Source: Chloroflexota bacterium
GTDB lineage: Bacteria; Chloroflexota; Dehalococcoidia; Bin125
Reading direction: 5' to 3'
Assembly (NCBI GenBank): GCA_009838915.1
Contig: VXQT01000025.1
Span: 46,431-110,430, forward strand
DNA length: 64,000 nt
Shown: positions 45,819 to 55,329 of the stretch, piece after piece
Position numbering within the stretch: the first letter of the stretch is position 1
How the letters are laid out: the number at the start of each line of letters is the position of its first letter
Notes under the pieces: generated by a model
Seen by the model: the letters and a program-made list of their open reading frames with translations, nothing else
The model's database searches: none
What the model was told of the DNA's origin: nothing
Position numbers and translations under genes: made by a program

Positions 45819-46535
45819 CTACTCGGCCACGTCCACGGTCACCGTCGCCGCCTCGCTCTTGAAGATGCCGTACACGGCGCTGAGCCGGAAGTCGTGGCTG
45901 CCGGACTCGGACGCGCCGTAGTGGTACGAGGTGTCGTCCGAATCGATGGACGCGCTCCGTGCGCTGTGCGTGGGCGGGATGATCCTGAGCAGGTAGCCGC
46001 TGATCCCGGCGCGATTCGACTCCCACGAGATGGTCGGCGCCGTCCACTCCAGGAGCGGTCCCTTGCCGACATCAGTGCCGGTCAGACTGGTCGGGGCGAG
46101 GTAGTCGGGCACCGTGACTGTCACGGCGTCGGTCGGATCGCTACGCGTCTCACCGCTGGACGAGGTCCAGTAGATGGCTCTGACCCGGAAGTCGTATTCC
46201 CGCCCAGCGACAAAACTGAAGTCGACTCCTTCACCGGAGGTGTCGGTGTACTCGGTGCTGGTGCTGGCCGTGCTGTCGACCAGCACGCTGTAGTCGGCGC
46301 TGCCGCGACGTCGTTGGATTTCGTAGCCGGTGATTGTTGCAGTGGTGTCGGGCGCGTCCCAGCTAATCTTGAGACCGGTGGTGACAGCCTCGCCGCTGAG
46401 GTTGGTGGGCGCGGGCGGCGAACTTCCCTGCGCCTGCCCTGTCTGCAACGACAGGGCCGCGAGCAGGGTGAGGGCAATGAAGACGAACGGAACCCTTCTG
46501 TTCTTGACCGCTGTGAGCAGTGTGTTGCTGGACAT
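45819..46535 (-). CDS. Secreted protein with two fibronectin type III domains (short)
   Basis: 238 aa from ATG 46535, preferred over ATG 46547 because GGAGG precedes it at 5 nt. Signal peptide (VPFVFIALTLLAALSLQTGQAQ) then FnIII 1 (PAPTNLSGEAVTTGLKISWD ... GYEIQRR ... YDFRVRAIY) and FnIII 2 (APTSLTG ... LLEWTAP ... GYLLRI). It is a shorter relative of the protein encoded 30-40 nt upstream. There is no catalytic domain, anchor or sorting signal. A secreted adhesive or matrix role is inferred. Confidence 0.85.
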   Translation of the reverse strand: MSSNTLLTAVKNRRVPFVFIALTLLAALSLQTGQAQGSSPPAPTNLSGEAVTTGLKISWDAPDTTATITGYEIQRRRGSADYSVLVDSTASTSTEYTDTSGEGVDFSFVAGREYDFRVRAIYWTSSSGETRSDPTDAVTVTVPDYLAPTSLTGTDVGKGPLLEWTAPTISWESNRAGISGYLLRIIPPTHSARSASIDSDDTSYHYGASESGSHDFRLSAVYGIFKSEAATVTVDVAE

Positions 46536-46577
46536 GGGAGCCTCCATGACTCCGATTCATTGCAGGTCCTCTGGGAT

Positions 46578-47921
46578 CTACTGACTCCCAACTGCGACCG
46601 GGGCGGAGTCGAACCCGCTGCTGAAGATGAAATAGATCGCCGCGATCTGGAATACGTGGATGCCGGTTTCGTCGGGGTCGTAGGTGTACGAGGTGGTACC
46701 CGTGCCAAAGGAGACGGTCGTGGTCGTGTTCCCCGGTGTGGTGATGGTGAGCCGGTATCCGGTCAAGCCGTGACGGTTCGCGTTCCAACTGATCGTCGGC
46801 GCGTCCCACTCCAGCTCAATGTCACCTCCCGAGACGTCGCTGGAGAAATTGTCCGGCTTCAGGTAGTTGGGTACCCAGACCGTGCCCGAGTCCGACGGAT
46901 CGCTGCGGTACTCGTACCGCTCATCGTCCTCGTAGATGGCTCGCACCTGGTAGGTGTAGCCCTGACCGGCGATGAAGAAGCCGTTTGCCTCCGTCAGGTT
47001 GTCGAGGTACGTGGTCGAGGTGCTGTCGGTGTTGCTCTCGATCGTCTCGTAGGCGGGCTTCGCGCGGCGGCGCAGAATCTCGTAGCCCACAATGTCGATG
47101 TCCAGATCGATGTCGGACGTGTCGGGCTCGTCCCAGGTGACTTCGAGCCCCTGACTCTTGGCTGAACCGCTCAGGTTCGTCGGCGCAGGCACAGGCGGCG
47201 GAGTGCCCTGGGCGAAGCGCGCCTCGCGAGACTCGAACTTGTCGTAGATGGCGATGATCTCGTAGTCGTCCTTGAAGTCGCCGCTCGAGTGCGTGTAGGT
47301 CGAGGCGGTGCTGGCGATTGTGTGAGTTGAGCCGGAGCTGCCGTTCACGGTCAGCTCGTATCCGCTCAGCGACGGGATACCGTCCAGAGAGGGAGAGGAC
47401 AGGTCAGGCGGCACCCATTCCAGCTCGGTGCCGTTGGTCGTGTCGTCGCGGTCGAGATCGGTCGGCATCGGGTAGCTGGGAGCAACGCGCACGCCGTGAT
47501 GCGATGGACCGCTGGTCCTCGTGCCATCGTTGCCGTCGTCGTAGATGGCGGAGACGCGGTAGAAATACGCCCTACCCGCGTGGAAGCGCCCGCTCGTGCC
47601 GCCGGTCGTGTCGATCAGCGACGTGCTGGCCGAGCTCTTTGTGTCGTCAATGAAGCTCTCCCACTCGCCCGTCAGGCCTTCCTGGCGCTCGATCTTGTAG
47701 CTCAGCAGTTGACCGGGCAGCGTCGCGTTCGATGTGTCGGGCTCCTCCCAGGTGACTTTCATTCCAGTGGACACGACTTCCACCTCGACATCGCTCGGCC
47801 TGGGCAGGGTGTTGCCGGAGGCAGGCAAGAGTGACATCGCCATTGCGGTCAGCACGCCGAGAAGTGCCACGAATACGGAGAGGCCCAGGTGCGTACGGAT
47901 CGTCGGGTTCAGGCGCTGCAT
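46578..47921 (-). CDS. Secreted protein with four fibronectin type III domains
   Basis: 447 aa. The signal peptide (LGLSVFVALLGVLTAMAMSLLP) is followed by four FnIII modules, each with the strand pattern K-V-T-W-E-E-P ... Y-K-I-E-R / Y-E-L-T-V ... Y-x-V-R-A-I-Y-D. Modules alternate between two subtypes, one with the x-T-W-D-E-P-D-T-S core and one with L-E-W-x-P-P/A-P. The gene order and direction suggest an operon with the 11-repeat protein upstream (98-nt gap) and the shorter FnIII protein downstream. Likely cell-surface or extracellular. Confidence 0.85.
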   Translation of the reverse strand: MQRLNPTIRTHLGLSVFVALLGVLTAMAMSLLPASGNTLPRPSDVEVEVVSTGMKVTWEEPDTSNATLPGQLLSYKIERQEGLTGEWESFIDDTKSSASTSLIDTTGGTSGRFHAGRAYFYRVSAIYDDGNDGTRTSGPSHHGVRVAPSYPMPTDLDRDDTTNGTELEWVPPDLSSPSLDGIPSLSGYELTVNGSSGSTHTIASTASTYTHSSGDFKDDYEIIAIYDKFESREARFAQGTPPPVPAPTNLSGSAKSQGLEVTWDEPDTSDIDLDIDIVGYEILRRRAKPAYETIESNTDSTSTTYLDNLTEANGFFIAGQGYTYQVRAIYEDDERYEYRSDPSDSGTVWVPNYLKPDNFSSDVSGGDIELEWDAPTISWNANRHGLTGYRLTITTPGNTTTTVSFGTGTTSYTYDPDETGIHVFQIAAIYFIFSSGFDSAPVAVGSQ

Positions 47922-48019
47922 GCGTGTCTCCGTGTCGAGGTTGGGATCGCGCTATTTTGGTCTCAAACCCAGCGGGACCAGGACGCCGCCTGGTCCCGCT
48001 CGACTTGATCAACGCGTTC

Positions 48020-51000
48020 CTAGTCGCCCGGCAGCCAGGAGATTCCGGTGGCTTGCTGGACCTTGTGATCGCTGAGCGTGCCCGGAGTCGGGTTGACGAA
48101 CTTCCAGATCGGCTGGCTGTAGGTGCTTGAGTCGCTGGTGTCTCCGGTCAGCAGGTAGCCGCGATCGAACTCGCCGGAGACCAGGAACCAGGTGTCGAGA
48201 ATCTCGATCCCATCGGAGTCCGAGTCGCCGTCGACGAACTCGTACTCGAACTGGAGCTTGTCGACGTCCACGTAGTTGTGATCGTCGATCAGCGTGGCGA
48301 CCCTGACGTTGCTGCCGACCAGCAGGTCAATCTCCGGTTCGTCTTCGAAGATCATCGTGTCGCCTAACTTCACCTCGAAGGTGAACTTCTCGCCCGACTC
48401 GTAGCCGTCATCGGAGTCGGGCGTCGAGGTCACGGTGACCGAGGTTGCCATCGGCCCGCCGTACGCCTGCTGCGTTGCGTCCTTCTCGAGACCGTCAAAC
48501 TCGAGCAGCACCTCCGCGCCAGTAGAGGCGTTGATCCGGTCGTTCAGGTCGTCATCGGCGTCAATCGAATCGAGACTGATGCCGTAGTAGGAATCGGCGC
48601 CGTCCTCGACCGTGCTCGTGAACTCCCAGGTGTCGGAGAAGCTGCCGCTCTTGTAGGCGAACGTTCGCGTTGTGGTCGAATCGTCCTCGCCGTGATCCAG
48701 GCCCGTCAGCGAGGGCAGCGTCCTCGGATCCAGACCGAGGAGTTGCGCGTCACCGTTGAACACGACCGTGAGCTTGATCACGTCGTCGATCAGGTAGAAC
48801 TCGTCGTCGGGCGTCGAGCTGAAGCTGATCGACAGGATCCTCAGCCTGGGGTCGATGGCGTGACTCGTGTCCTGCGCAATGGCGGCATGCCGCAGGTTGG
48901 CGAGCACGCTGTCACGGAAGAGGATGATCGACGATCCATTCACATCCATCGAGTTGGCCTCAACCGAGACGCCGCCGAGCGCCAGGTCGGTGTGGGCAAC
49001 CGGGTAGACGAAGTCAATCTCGTCGTATCGCTCGCCGGACTCAACGTCGGCGAACGCCTCCACGACACGGCTCTCGTCGTCATCAAGACCGTGCAAGGTC
49101 AGATTGAGCTTGGGGAACACGTCAGCGCTGATTTCGCCGATCTCGACTTCCTCGAAGAACTTGACCGTGACCACGACCGCCTCACCGGACGTGTATCCGC
49201 TAGAGCTCGTCGGGGTCGATGTGATCTCAATCGACTCGATGTCCGGGTCGGGGTTGACCCGGTAGCCCGAATCGACGCGGTCGCTCGTCACGTTGGCGAG
49301 GTCATATTCGTTGCCCTGGCCAAAGACCCAGGCCGTGCCGGAGAAGGGGTTCGCCGGCAAGGAAACTCCGTCAGTGTCGGCGTCATCTTCGGTGACTAGA
49401 TACTTGAAGATGAGCAGGTAGCTCCCGTCGTCATTGCCACCGCCGCCGTTGATCCGCAGAGTTTCTCTCCTGTCACCTACCTCTAACGCCACCTCGACGA
49501 ATGCAACCGGCGCGAGCCCGACATCGTTCACGTAGTCGTTGAATGTCGCGTACACGCTGATGATGTCCCCGGTGACGAAAGACTGTGTACCGGACTCGCC
49601 GCGAATCTCCAGTGAGAGCAGTTCCACTTCGTGGACGCGGTGAGCCTGCCCGCCCTCGACAACTGGGAATGCGAGGTTGGAGGCGTCCGTGGTGTAGTTG
49701 CCGCCGGCGTAGGCAATCTCGCCGCTCATTGAGTTGGCGACCACTTCCACTCCGTCCTCGTCGAAGTCGGACCACCGGACTGTGTAAGTGAAGACGGCGG
49801 TGGTGCTGTCGTCGAAGCTGGCTTCCATGCTGCGCTGGCGGCCGCCGACGCCCAGGGTCAGCGTGATGTCGTCGCCCTCGTGCACGGTCTGGTTGAACGT
49901 GGCGGTGACCTCGATCACGTCGTCCTCTTCGTAGAAGTCGCCATCCGGACTGGAAGTGAACGAGAACGATGTGACCGCGAGCGCATCCGGCCGGTTTACC
50001 AGGTGCGATGCGCCGCCCGCGAGCGCGGCGTGTTCGACCGTGGACATGTCGATCTGGTTGCCGTTGACGATCAGCGTGCCGGATAGCGAGTTGGCGTCGA
50101 CAGAGACGCCGTCGTCGTCGAAGTCGTCGGCGGTGACCGTGTAGCGGAAGTAGGCGTACGCGCCATCCCATCCGCCGGTCAGTGACTTGACCTCGTCGCC
50201 TATCTGCACGGCCAGCTTGACCGGATCGCTGGAAACCTCTTCCGGGGTCGAGCTGAACTCGACCTCGATGCTGATCTGCTCACCGGTGTCGTAGATGCCG
50301 TCATCGGGCCCGCCCTGGAAGCGCATCTGCTCGACCGTGATCTGATCCGGGTTGACGATGTGGTCGGCGCCGCCGTCAACGGCGTCGTTGCCGATCGTCG
50401 ACGCGTCCCAGGTGTAGGAGCCGGACGACAGCGTGCCGTCGAGGGAGTCCTCGATCACCGACACGCCATCGATGTCGTAGTCCTCGGCCACGACCGTGTA
50501 ACGCAGGTAGGCCTCCGAACCGTCGAGGCTCCCGGTCAGACTGCGCTCTCGCGTGCCGACCTGCAGCTTCAATGTGACGCGATCGTTGGAGTCCTCGGTC
50601 AGGTTCTCGCCGAAGTCGACGGTCACGGAGATGCGGTCGCCGGTCTCGTACACGCCGTCGGTCGGCTCGCTCGTGATCGTGATCGAACTGACCGTCGGCG
50701 GCGCGCGGTTGACCTTGTGTGTGGCGCCGCCGTCCAGTGCGGAGACCGCGATATCGGTACCGCTGTAGGAGATTCCGTTGTAGACCAGCGTGCCGCTCAT
50801 TGAGTCGGCGACCACGGAGGCGCCGTCGGTGTCAACGTCGGCAGCCACGACGGTGTACTGGAAGTAGATGAACCTGCCTTCAAAGATCCCGGTCGCCGTG
50901 CGCTGATCGTCTCCAATCTGCAGGGTGAGCTTCAGCGGGTCGCTGGAATCGCCTTCGACATCTGCATCAAACTCGACTTCGATGCTGATAGTGTCGCCGA

Positions 51001-52315
51001 TCGTGTAGGGACCGGTGCTGGAAAACCCGATCCCTTCGGTCTCCGGCGCGGCCGGATTGACGCGATGGTCATCACCGCCGTCGAGCGCGGCGTTGCCGAT
51101 CAATGACGCCGCCAGGCTGATCGAGTCGACCACGATCGTGCCGCCCAGCGAGTCGGCAACGACGGACACGCCGTCGCCGTCGGCGTCGGCATTCGTCACC
51201 GTGTAGCTGAAGGTCGCCGTGTCGTCGTCGATGCTGGCGGTCATTGACCGCGTGTTGCTGCCGACCTGCAGGTCCAGGGTCAGCGGGTCATTGGAGTCCT
51301 CCGCGATGGTTTCGCTGAACTCGACCTCGACCTCAATCGTCTCGCCGGTCAGGTAGAGCGTGTCGGCCGGCGTCGAGTCGAACGTGATCGACTCGACCGT
51401 CGGCGGGGCGCGGTTGACCTGGTGCGAAGAGCCGCCGTCGAGCGCGTCATGGTCGATCTCGGATGCATCGAACGTCACGGAGCCGACTTTGAGTTTGCCG
51501 GTCAGAGAATCGGCGTCGACCGAGACGCCGTCGGTGTCGACATCGCTAGTCGTGACCCGGTAGGTGAACGAGACGGTACTGCCGCTGTAGCTCGCGCGCA
51601 TCGGCCGGTCGTTTTCGCCGACCTTCAGGTTCATGCTCAGCGGGTCGCTGGAGTCCCGGCTCACGTTGGCGCTGAAGTCCAGCTTGACCTGGATCGCGTC
51701 GCCGGCCTCGTAGACGTCGCCGGTCGGCGTGGTGTCGAACGCGATCGAGTCGATCGTTGGCTGCGGATGGCTGACGCGGTGGGCCTGGCCGCCGTCGAGC
51801 GCATCGTGGCTGAGCGTGTCGAGATCGATTGTGTCTCCGTCCACAACAACGTTGCCGTCCAGGGAGTCGGCGGCCACGGAGACCCCGTCGGTGTCGAGAT
51901 CGCTGTCGGTGACGGTGTACCTGAAGTAGGCGATTTCGCCATCGAATCCGCCGTTGAACGTCCGCTCGTTGCTGCCGATCTGCACTTTCAGCGTCGGGCG
52001 GTAGGTGGTGTTGCAGCAGTCCGGCATGGCGGTGAACTCCACCTGGATGCTGATCTGCTCGCCGGTCACATAGACATCGCCGTTGGGCGTGTCCTGGAAT
52101 GAAAGTGAGACGACGCTGAACGAGTTGTTCTGCTGCGCACTGACGCCGGGACCGAATGGGGCGCCGCCGCTGAGGAACGCTCCGACCATCGCGGCGCCGG
52201 CCAGCAGCGCCAGGACTGCGAGCGCTCCCACGCGGGACACGCTCGCACGTGCACGCCGGGTGAATGCCGAGAGCGGATTGCGAGACACCAACCGCCTGAG
52301 AAGCTCGAACGACAT
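48020..52315 (-). CDS. Giant surface protein with about 11 tandem Ig-like repeats
   Basis: 1431 aa from ATG 52315 with GGAGGG 8 nt upstream. A signal region (VGALAVLALLAGAAMVGAFL) is followed by about 11 repeats of some 110-125 residues. Each has the pattern S-I-x-F-x-S-T-P ... Y-x-x-G-[ED]-x-I-x-V-x-V-x-F ... L-x-L-x-V-G-x-x-x-R ... F-x-Y-T-V ... D-x-D-G-V-S-V-x-A-[DN]-S-L-x-G ... A-L-D-G-G ... H-x-V-N. The first six are close to the consensus, 7-11 increasingly diverged. Composition is very acidic, with D-x-D-x-D-G segments that could bind calcium. The repeat resembles those of SwmB-type and S-layer-associated proteins. No C-terminal anchor found. Leads the apparent surface-protein/two-component operon. 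Confidence 0.88.
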   Translation of the reverse strand: MSFELLRRLVSRNPLSAFTRRARASVSRVGALAVLALLAGAAMVGAFLSGGAPFGPGVSAQQNNSFSVVSLSFQDTPNGDVYVTGEQISIQVEFTAMPDCCNTTYRPTLKVQIGSNERTFNGGFDGEIAYFRYTVTDSDLDTDGVSVAADSLDGNVVVDGDTIDLDTLSHDALDGGQAHRVSHPQPTIDSIAFDTTPTGDVYEAGDAIQVKLDFSANVSRDSSDPLSMNLKVGENDRPMRASYSGSTVSFTYRVTTSDVDTDGVSVDADSLTGKLKVGSVTFDASEIDHDALDGGSSHQVNRAPPTVESITFDSTPADTLYLTGETIEVEVEFSETIAEDSNDPLTLDLQVGSNTRSMTASIDDDTATFSYTVTNADADGDGVSVVADSLGGTIVVDSISLAASLIGNAALDGGDDHRVNPAAPETEGIGFSSTGPYTIGDTISIEVEFDADVEGDSSDPLKLTLQIGDDQRTATGIFEGRFIYFQYTVVAADVDTDGASVVADSMSGTLVYNGISYSGTDIAVSALDGGATHKVNRAPPTVSSITITSEPTDGVYETGDRISVTVDFGENLTEDSNDRVTLKLQVGTRERSLTGSLDGSEAYLRYTVVAEDYDIDGVSVIEDSLDGTLSSGSYTWDASTIGNDAVDGGADHIVNPDQITVEQMRFQGGPDDGIYDTGEQISIEVEFSSTPEEVSSDPVKLAVQIGDEVKSLTGGWDGAYAYFRYTVTADDFDDDGVSVDANSLSGTLIVNGNQIDMSTVEHAALAGGASHLVNRPDALAVTSFSFTSSPDGDFYEEDDVIEVTATFNQTVHEGDDITLTLGVGGRQRSMEASFDDSTTAVFTYTVRWSDFDEDGVEVVANSMSGEIAYAGGNYTTDASNLAFPVVEGGQAHRVHEVELLSLEIRGESGTQSFVTGDIISVYATFNDYVNDVGLAPVAFVEVALEVGDRRETLRINGGGGNDDGSYLLIFKYLVTEDDADTDGVSLPANPFSGTAWVFGQGNEYDLANVTSDRVDSGYRVNPDPDIESIEITSTPTSSSGYTSGEAVVVTVKFFEEVEIGEISADVFPKLNLTLHGLDDDESRVVEAFADVESGERYDEIDFVYPVAHTDLALGGVSVEANSMDVNGSSIILFRDSVLANLRHAAIAQDTSHAIDPRLRILSISFSSTPDDEFYLIDDVIKLTVVFNGDAQLLGLDPRTLPSLTGLDHGEDDSTTTRTFAYKSGSFSDTWEFTSTVEDGADSYYGISLDSIDADDDLNDRINASTGAEVLLEFDGLEKDATQQAYGGPMATSVTVTSTPDSDDGYESGEKFTFEVKLGDTMIFEDEPEIDLLVGSNVRVATLIDDHNYVDVDKLQFEYEFVDGDSDSDGIEILDTWFLVSGEFDRGYLLTGDTSDSSTYSQPIWKFVNPTPGTLSDHKVQQATGISWLPGD

Positions 52316-52499
52316 CGCACCATCCCTCCGCTACATCTTGAACCATGAGCAGGTGCCATATGGTTGGTATATCTGTACCGGATTGGTGTATCGAGTGTCA
52401 ATGGACCAATTGCCATGCCGCGGGTCTCGTTCATGTCCGGGCGGCGACGATGATCGCGGATTAGTTGGACGTCCAGGCACGGTCCCGCGATTGGCAGCA

Positions 52500-53276
52500 A
52501 TGGAGACGAGTGGTTGGTTGGCAACGCAACGTTCGGCGGCCCTCGCCTTGCTCGCCGCCGGACTGCTGCTGCTCCTGCCAAGCCTGGCGCTCGGCCAGAC
52601 GGACCCTCAGACCGGCACGACGAGCGCGCAGAGTACGCCGACAGCGGCGCCCACATCGCTCACGGCCAGCGTGACGGCCGCCGGAGTCAGCCTGAGTTGG
52701 ACCGCGCCGACGTTGGAGACGGCATCGATCAGCGGCTACCAGGTCGAGCGCCGGCGGGTCCTGGAATATCAGACGACCTGGGTCACGGTTGTCAAGAGCA
52801 CGGGAACCGCCGATACCGCATACGTGGATGGCACGGCAAACATCAATGGGGCGAACTACGAGTATCGAGTGAGCGCCGTGCGGGCAGAAGGAGACGATCG
52901 GGCCGTCTCGACGGTCTCCAATCTCGCCTCGGTCACGATTCCGAATCCGCCCCGGCCGGTCGACCTGTCCGCCGTCTCAACGGACGACGGGGTCCAGTTG
53001 TCCTGGAGCGCCGGCCATCTCTCCTGGCAATCGGTCTCGCTGAGCTTGACCGGCTACGAGATTCGCCGGATCGAAACCGCACACGCCGGCAACAGCAACC
53101 CCGAATGGGAAGTGCTGGTCGACAACACGAACAGCACCGAGGCGTCCTACCTCGATGCCACCGGCTTCACCTCGATCGAGTACAGCTACGCCATCCGCGC
53201 GGTGCACGGCTACCTGCGCAGCTACTGGGAGGGGATCGCGGGCCCGGTCAACGGGCACCTGACGCCTGAGGAGTAG
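52500..53276 (+). CDS. Secreted protein with two fibronectin type III domains
   Basis: 258 aa from ATG 52500; an in-frame ATG at 52401 would add 33 residues without improving the signal peptide. Signal peptide (SAALALLAAGLLLLLPSLALG) then FnIII 1 (APTSLTASVTAAGVSLSWTA ... GYQVERR ... YEYRVSAV) and FnIII 2 (P-V-D-L-S-A-V ... V-Q-L-S-W-S ... GYEIRRI). Similar to the FnIII proteins on the minus strand to its left. It diverges from the 11-repeat protein; the 184-bp gap contains a TGGACGTCCA palindrome at 52466-52475 and should hold both promoters. Confidence 0.83.
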   Translation: METSGWLATQRSAALALLAAGLLLLLPSLALGQTDPQTGTTSAQSTPTAAPTSLTASVTAAGVSLSWTAPTLETASISGYQVERRRVLEYQTTWVTVVKSTGTADTAYVDGTANINGANYEYRVSAVRAEGDDRAVSTVSNLASVTIPNPPRPVDLSAVSTDDGVQLSWSAGHLSWQSVSLSLTGYEIRRIETAHAGNSNPEWEVLVDNTNSTEASYLDATGFTSIEYSYAIRAVHGYLRSYWEGIAGPVNGHLTPEE

Positions 53277-53362
53277 GGAAACCCTTGACGCTTTCTGCCA
53301 TCCTTGTCAAGCTATTCAGACTGATATATAGATATCGGTTGATGCATCCAGGAGGCAGATCG

Positions 53363-54685
53363 ATGATCAAGAGAAACGCGCGTGTGCTGGTCGGGCTGCT
53401 GATCGGCCTGATCGTCGGCGCCGGCGCCACCGGACTCATCTGGGCCACCAGCGACGGCAGTGCGGAGGTCCGCATCACGGCGCGCAAGCTCGACGACGGT
53501 CGTGTAGAAGTCGCGCTGCAGACGCGTGCGGTAGATCCCCAGGCCCAACTCGAAGGCCTCGACAGTCCGGACTGGGGCGAGCGTCTCCGGCCGCAGTTCC
53601 GCATCCTGCCGGCCGATGCCGAAGCGGACCGCTGGTACGTCAGCTCTCCTCTCGAAATCGGCGTCCATGAACCGCCGCCGCCCAGCGTCGCCGAGATCGG
53701 CCCGTTTGAGATCTCCGGCACGCCAACGGTGAGCCGCCCCTTCGGTCGTGACACGTTGTTCTGCGTCTTGACGCACGGCGTACAAGAGGACTTCTTCTGG
53801 TTCCAGGTCTACAGCGCGCTGCTCGACGCACAGCGTTGGAACGACATCGATCTACGGGCGGAGATGTACGAGCGAGGCGCCGACCAGGCAGACGCCATCC
53901 GCCGCTGTGTGGATGACGGCGCGGCGGCAATCGCTACCACGCTAGCCGACCCTGATGCGCTGCTGCCGGCGCTCGAGGAAGCCAACGACGCCGGCGTGCG
54001 CGTTGTGACCTTTAACTCGGGGTCGGACAGCGCCACTGACGTGGGCTCTATTGCCCACGTGTCGCTGGATGAATCGGCCGTCGGGCGGACGGCTGCTGAG
54101 CAGTTCCGGCAGCGGGACGTGAGCGGCGACATCCTGTGCATCATCCACGAACCGTCTAACACCGGGCTCGAGCAGCGCTGCGACTCGCTGGAGATCTCGT
54201 ACGACGGCGGTTCCGTGATCCGGGTCCGAATCAGCGATTCGGAAGACTCCGTCGCTACGATTGCCGCCCTGGCAACCGAGACGGTCGGCGGCGCAATCGC
54301 ACTCAATGCCAACACCGCCTACCTGATGGCAAACGCGCTCAGCGCTTCGAGACCGGACATCGTGCTCGCCGCGGTGACCGCGGACTTCCCGGCGCCCCTG
54401 GCGATGCTGCACAGCGGCCGGCTCTCGTTCGTGCTCTGGTCGCACGCGCTGGAGCAGGGATACCTGACCACGACTGCCTTGCTCTGGGGTCACGGCACGC
54501 CCTTCCCCACGCAGACGGGCCTGTTCGCCGAGGCCACGCAGATCAGCATTCTCCCGACCGTCGTCACCAGCGAGGCGGTTCAGGCGCTGTTCGACGCCGA
54601 CAGCGCACTGCGCGAGACGCTGCCCGCCTGGATTGATGCGCTGGAGCGCGCAATCCAGGAGGAGCCTCAGCGAGACGGACCGTAG
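53363..54685 (+). CDS. Periplasmic-binding-protein-like (sugar-type) protein with N-terminal E-V-R module
   Basis: 440 aa from ATG 53363, with AGGAGG 7 nt upstream. A membrane/signal segment (VLVGLLIGLIVGAGATGLIW) precedes the E-V-R-I module (SAEVRITARKLDDGRVEVAL ... D-R-W-Y-V-S-S-P). From about residue 125 the sequence is a type 1 periplasmic binding protein fold: F-C-V-L-T-H-G ... AIATTLADPDALLPALEEAN, V-R-V-V-T-F-N-S-G, then ILPTVVTSEAVQAL. It resembles RbsB-like ligand-binding proteins, but no ABC permease or ATPase is nearby. It may sense or sequester a ligand instead of feeding a transporter. A fragment gene follows after 80 nt. Confidence 0.8.
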   Translation: MIKRNARVLVGLLIGLIVGAGATGLIWATSDGSAEVRITARKLDDGRVEVALQTRAVDPQAQLEGLDSPDWGERLRPQFRILPADAEADRWYVSSPLEIGVHEPPPPSVAEIGPFEISGTPTVSRPFGRDTLFCVLTHGVQEDFFWFQVYSALLDAQRWNDIDLRAEMYERGADQADAIRRCVDDGAAAIATTLADPDALLPALEEANDAGVRVVTFNSGSDSATDVGSIAHVSLDESAVGRTAAEQFRQRDVSGDILCIIHEPSNTGLEQRCDSLEISYDGGSVIRVRISDSEDSVATIAALATETVGGAIALNANTAYLMANALSASRPDIVLAAVTADFPAPLAMLHSGRLSFVLWSHALEQGYLTTTALLWGHGTPFPTQTGLFAEATQISILPTVVTSEAVQALFDADSALRETLPAWIDALERAIQEEPQRDGP

Positions 54686-54765
54686 CTCCGCATCGACCGA
54701 ATCGCCGCTCAGCCGCGCTCCTGTTGGTGGCCCGCTCGCGCCACCGGCAGGAGCGCCCAGTCGGA

Positions 54766-55329
54766 ATGCGGACCAAGGTGCAGCCTTCGCTCAACTCGGT
54801 CGATATCGGCGCCGACGGCCACAGACAGCGCGTGTACCGCGTCACGATCGCGCGCGACAGTCCCGCGACGCTGGCGACCGATCTGCCCGCGCTGCGCCTG
54901 ACTGCCAGCGGAAACCCGGCCCGCATCGACACGGCCGCCTACTTCAGCGATCCCGACGGCGACGCACCGAGCTACATGCAGGGCCGGTCCTCGGACCCTG
55001 ACGTTGCGACCGTTGCGACAGTTGCGAATGCCGATGCGTCCCGGGTCGTGACGCCGCAGGCCGCAGGACAGACGAGTGCCGCCGTCGCCGCCGGCGATGG
55101 CTCACTCAGCAGCGAAACCGTGACGCTCTCGATCACGGTCGAGGCTGCCGCCATCGCTCCGGAGGTCCGCATTGCCGCCCGGCGTGTGAGCCGTCCTCAC
55201 TTAGAAGTCGCGCTCCAGCAGCGTTCGCCTGGCGGCGAATGGAACGAGCGGCTCCTGCCCAGGGCGTGGTTCCTCCAGACATCAGTGCCGCTTGAGCGCT
55301 GGGTTGTAAGTACTCCGCTCCAAACTTAG
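54766..55329 (+). pseudogene. 5'-truncated secreted protein: cadherin/Ig-like domain plus E-V-R module
   Basis: The open frame encodes an Ig/cadherin-like unit (A-Y-F-S-D-P-D-G-D-A ... S-S-D-P-D-V-A-T ... V-T-P-Q-A-A-G) and ends with the module PEVRIAARRVSRPHLEVALQ ... R-W-V-V-S-T-P. No signal peptide, and ATG 54766 is only the first available start, so the 5' end is probably lost. A 9-bp unit GTTGCGAC(C/A/A-T) is repeated three times at 55003-55029. It could still be translated with the gene upstream, but I favour a fragment. Confidence 0.5.
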
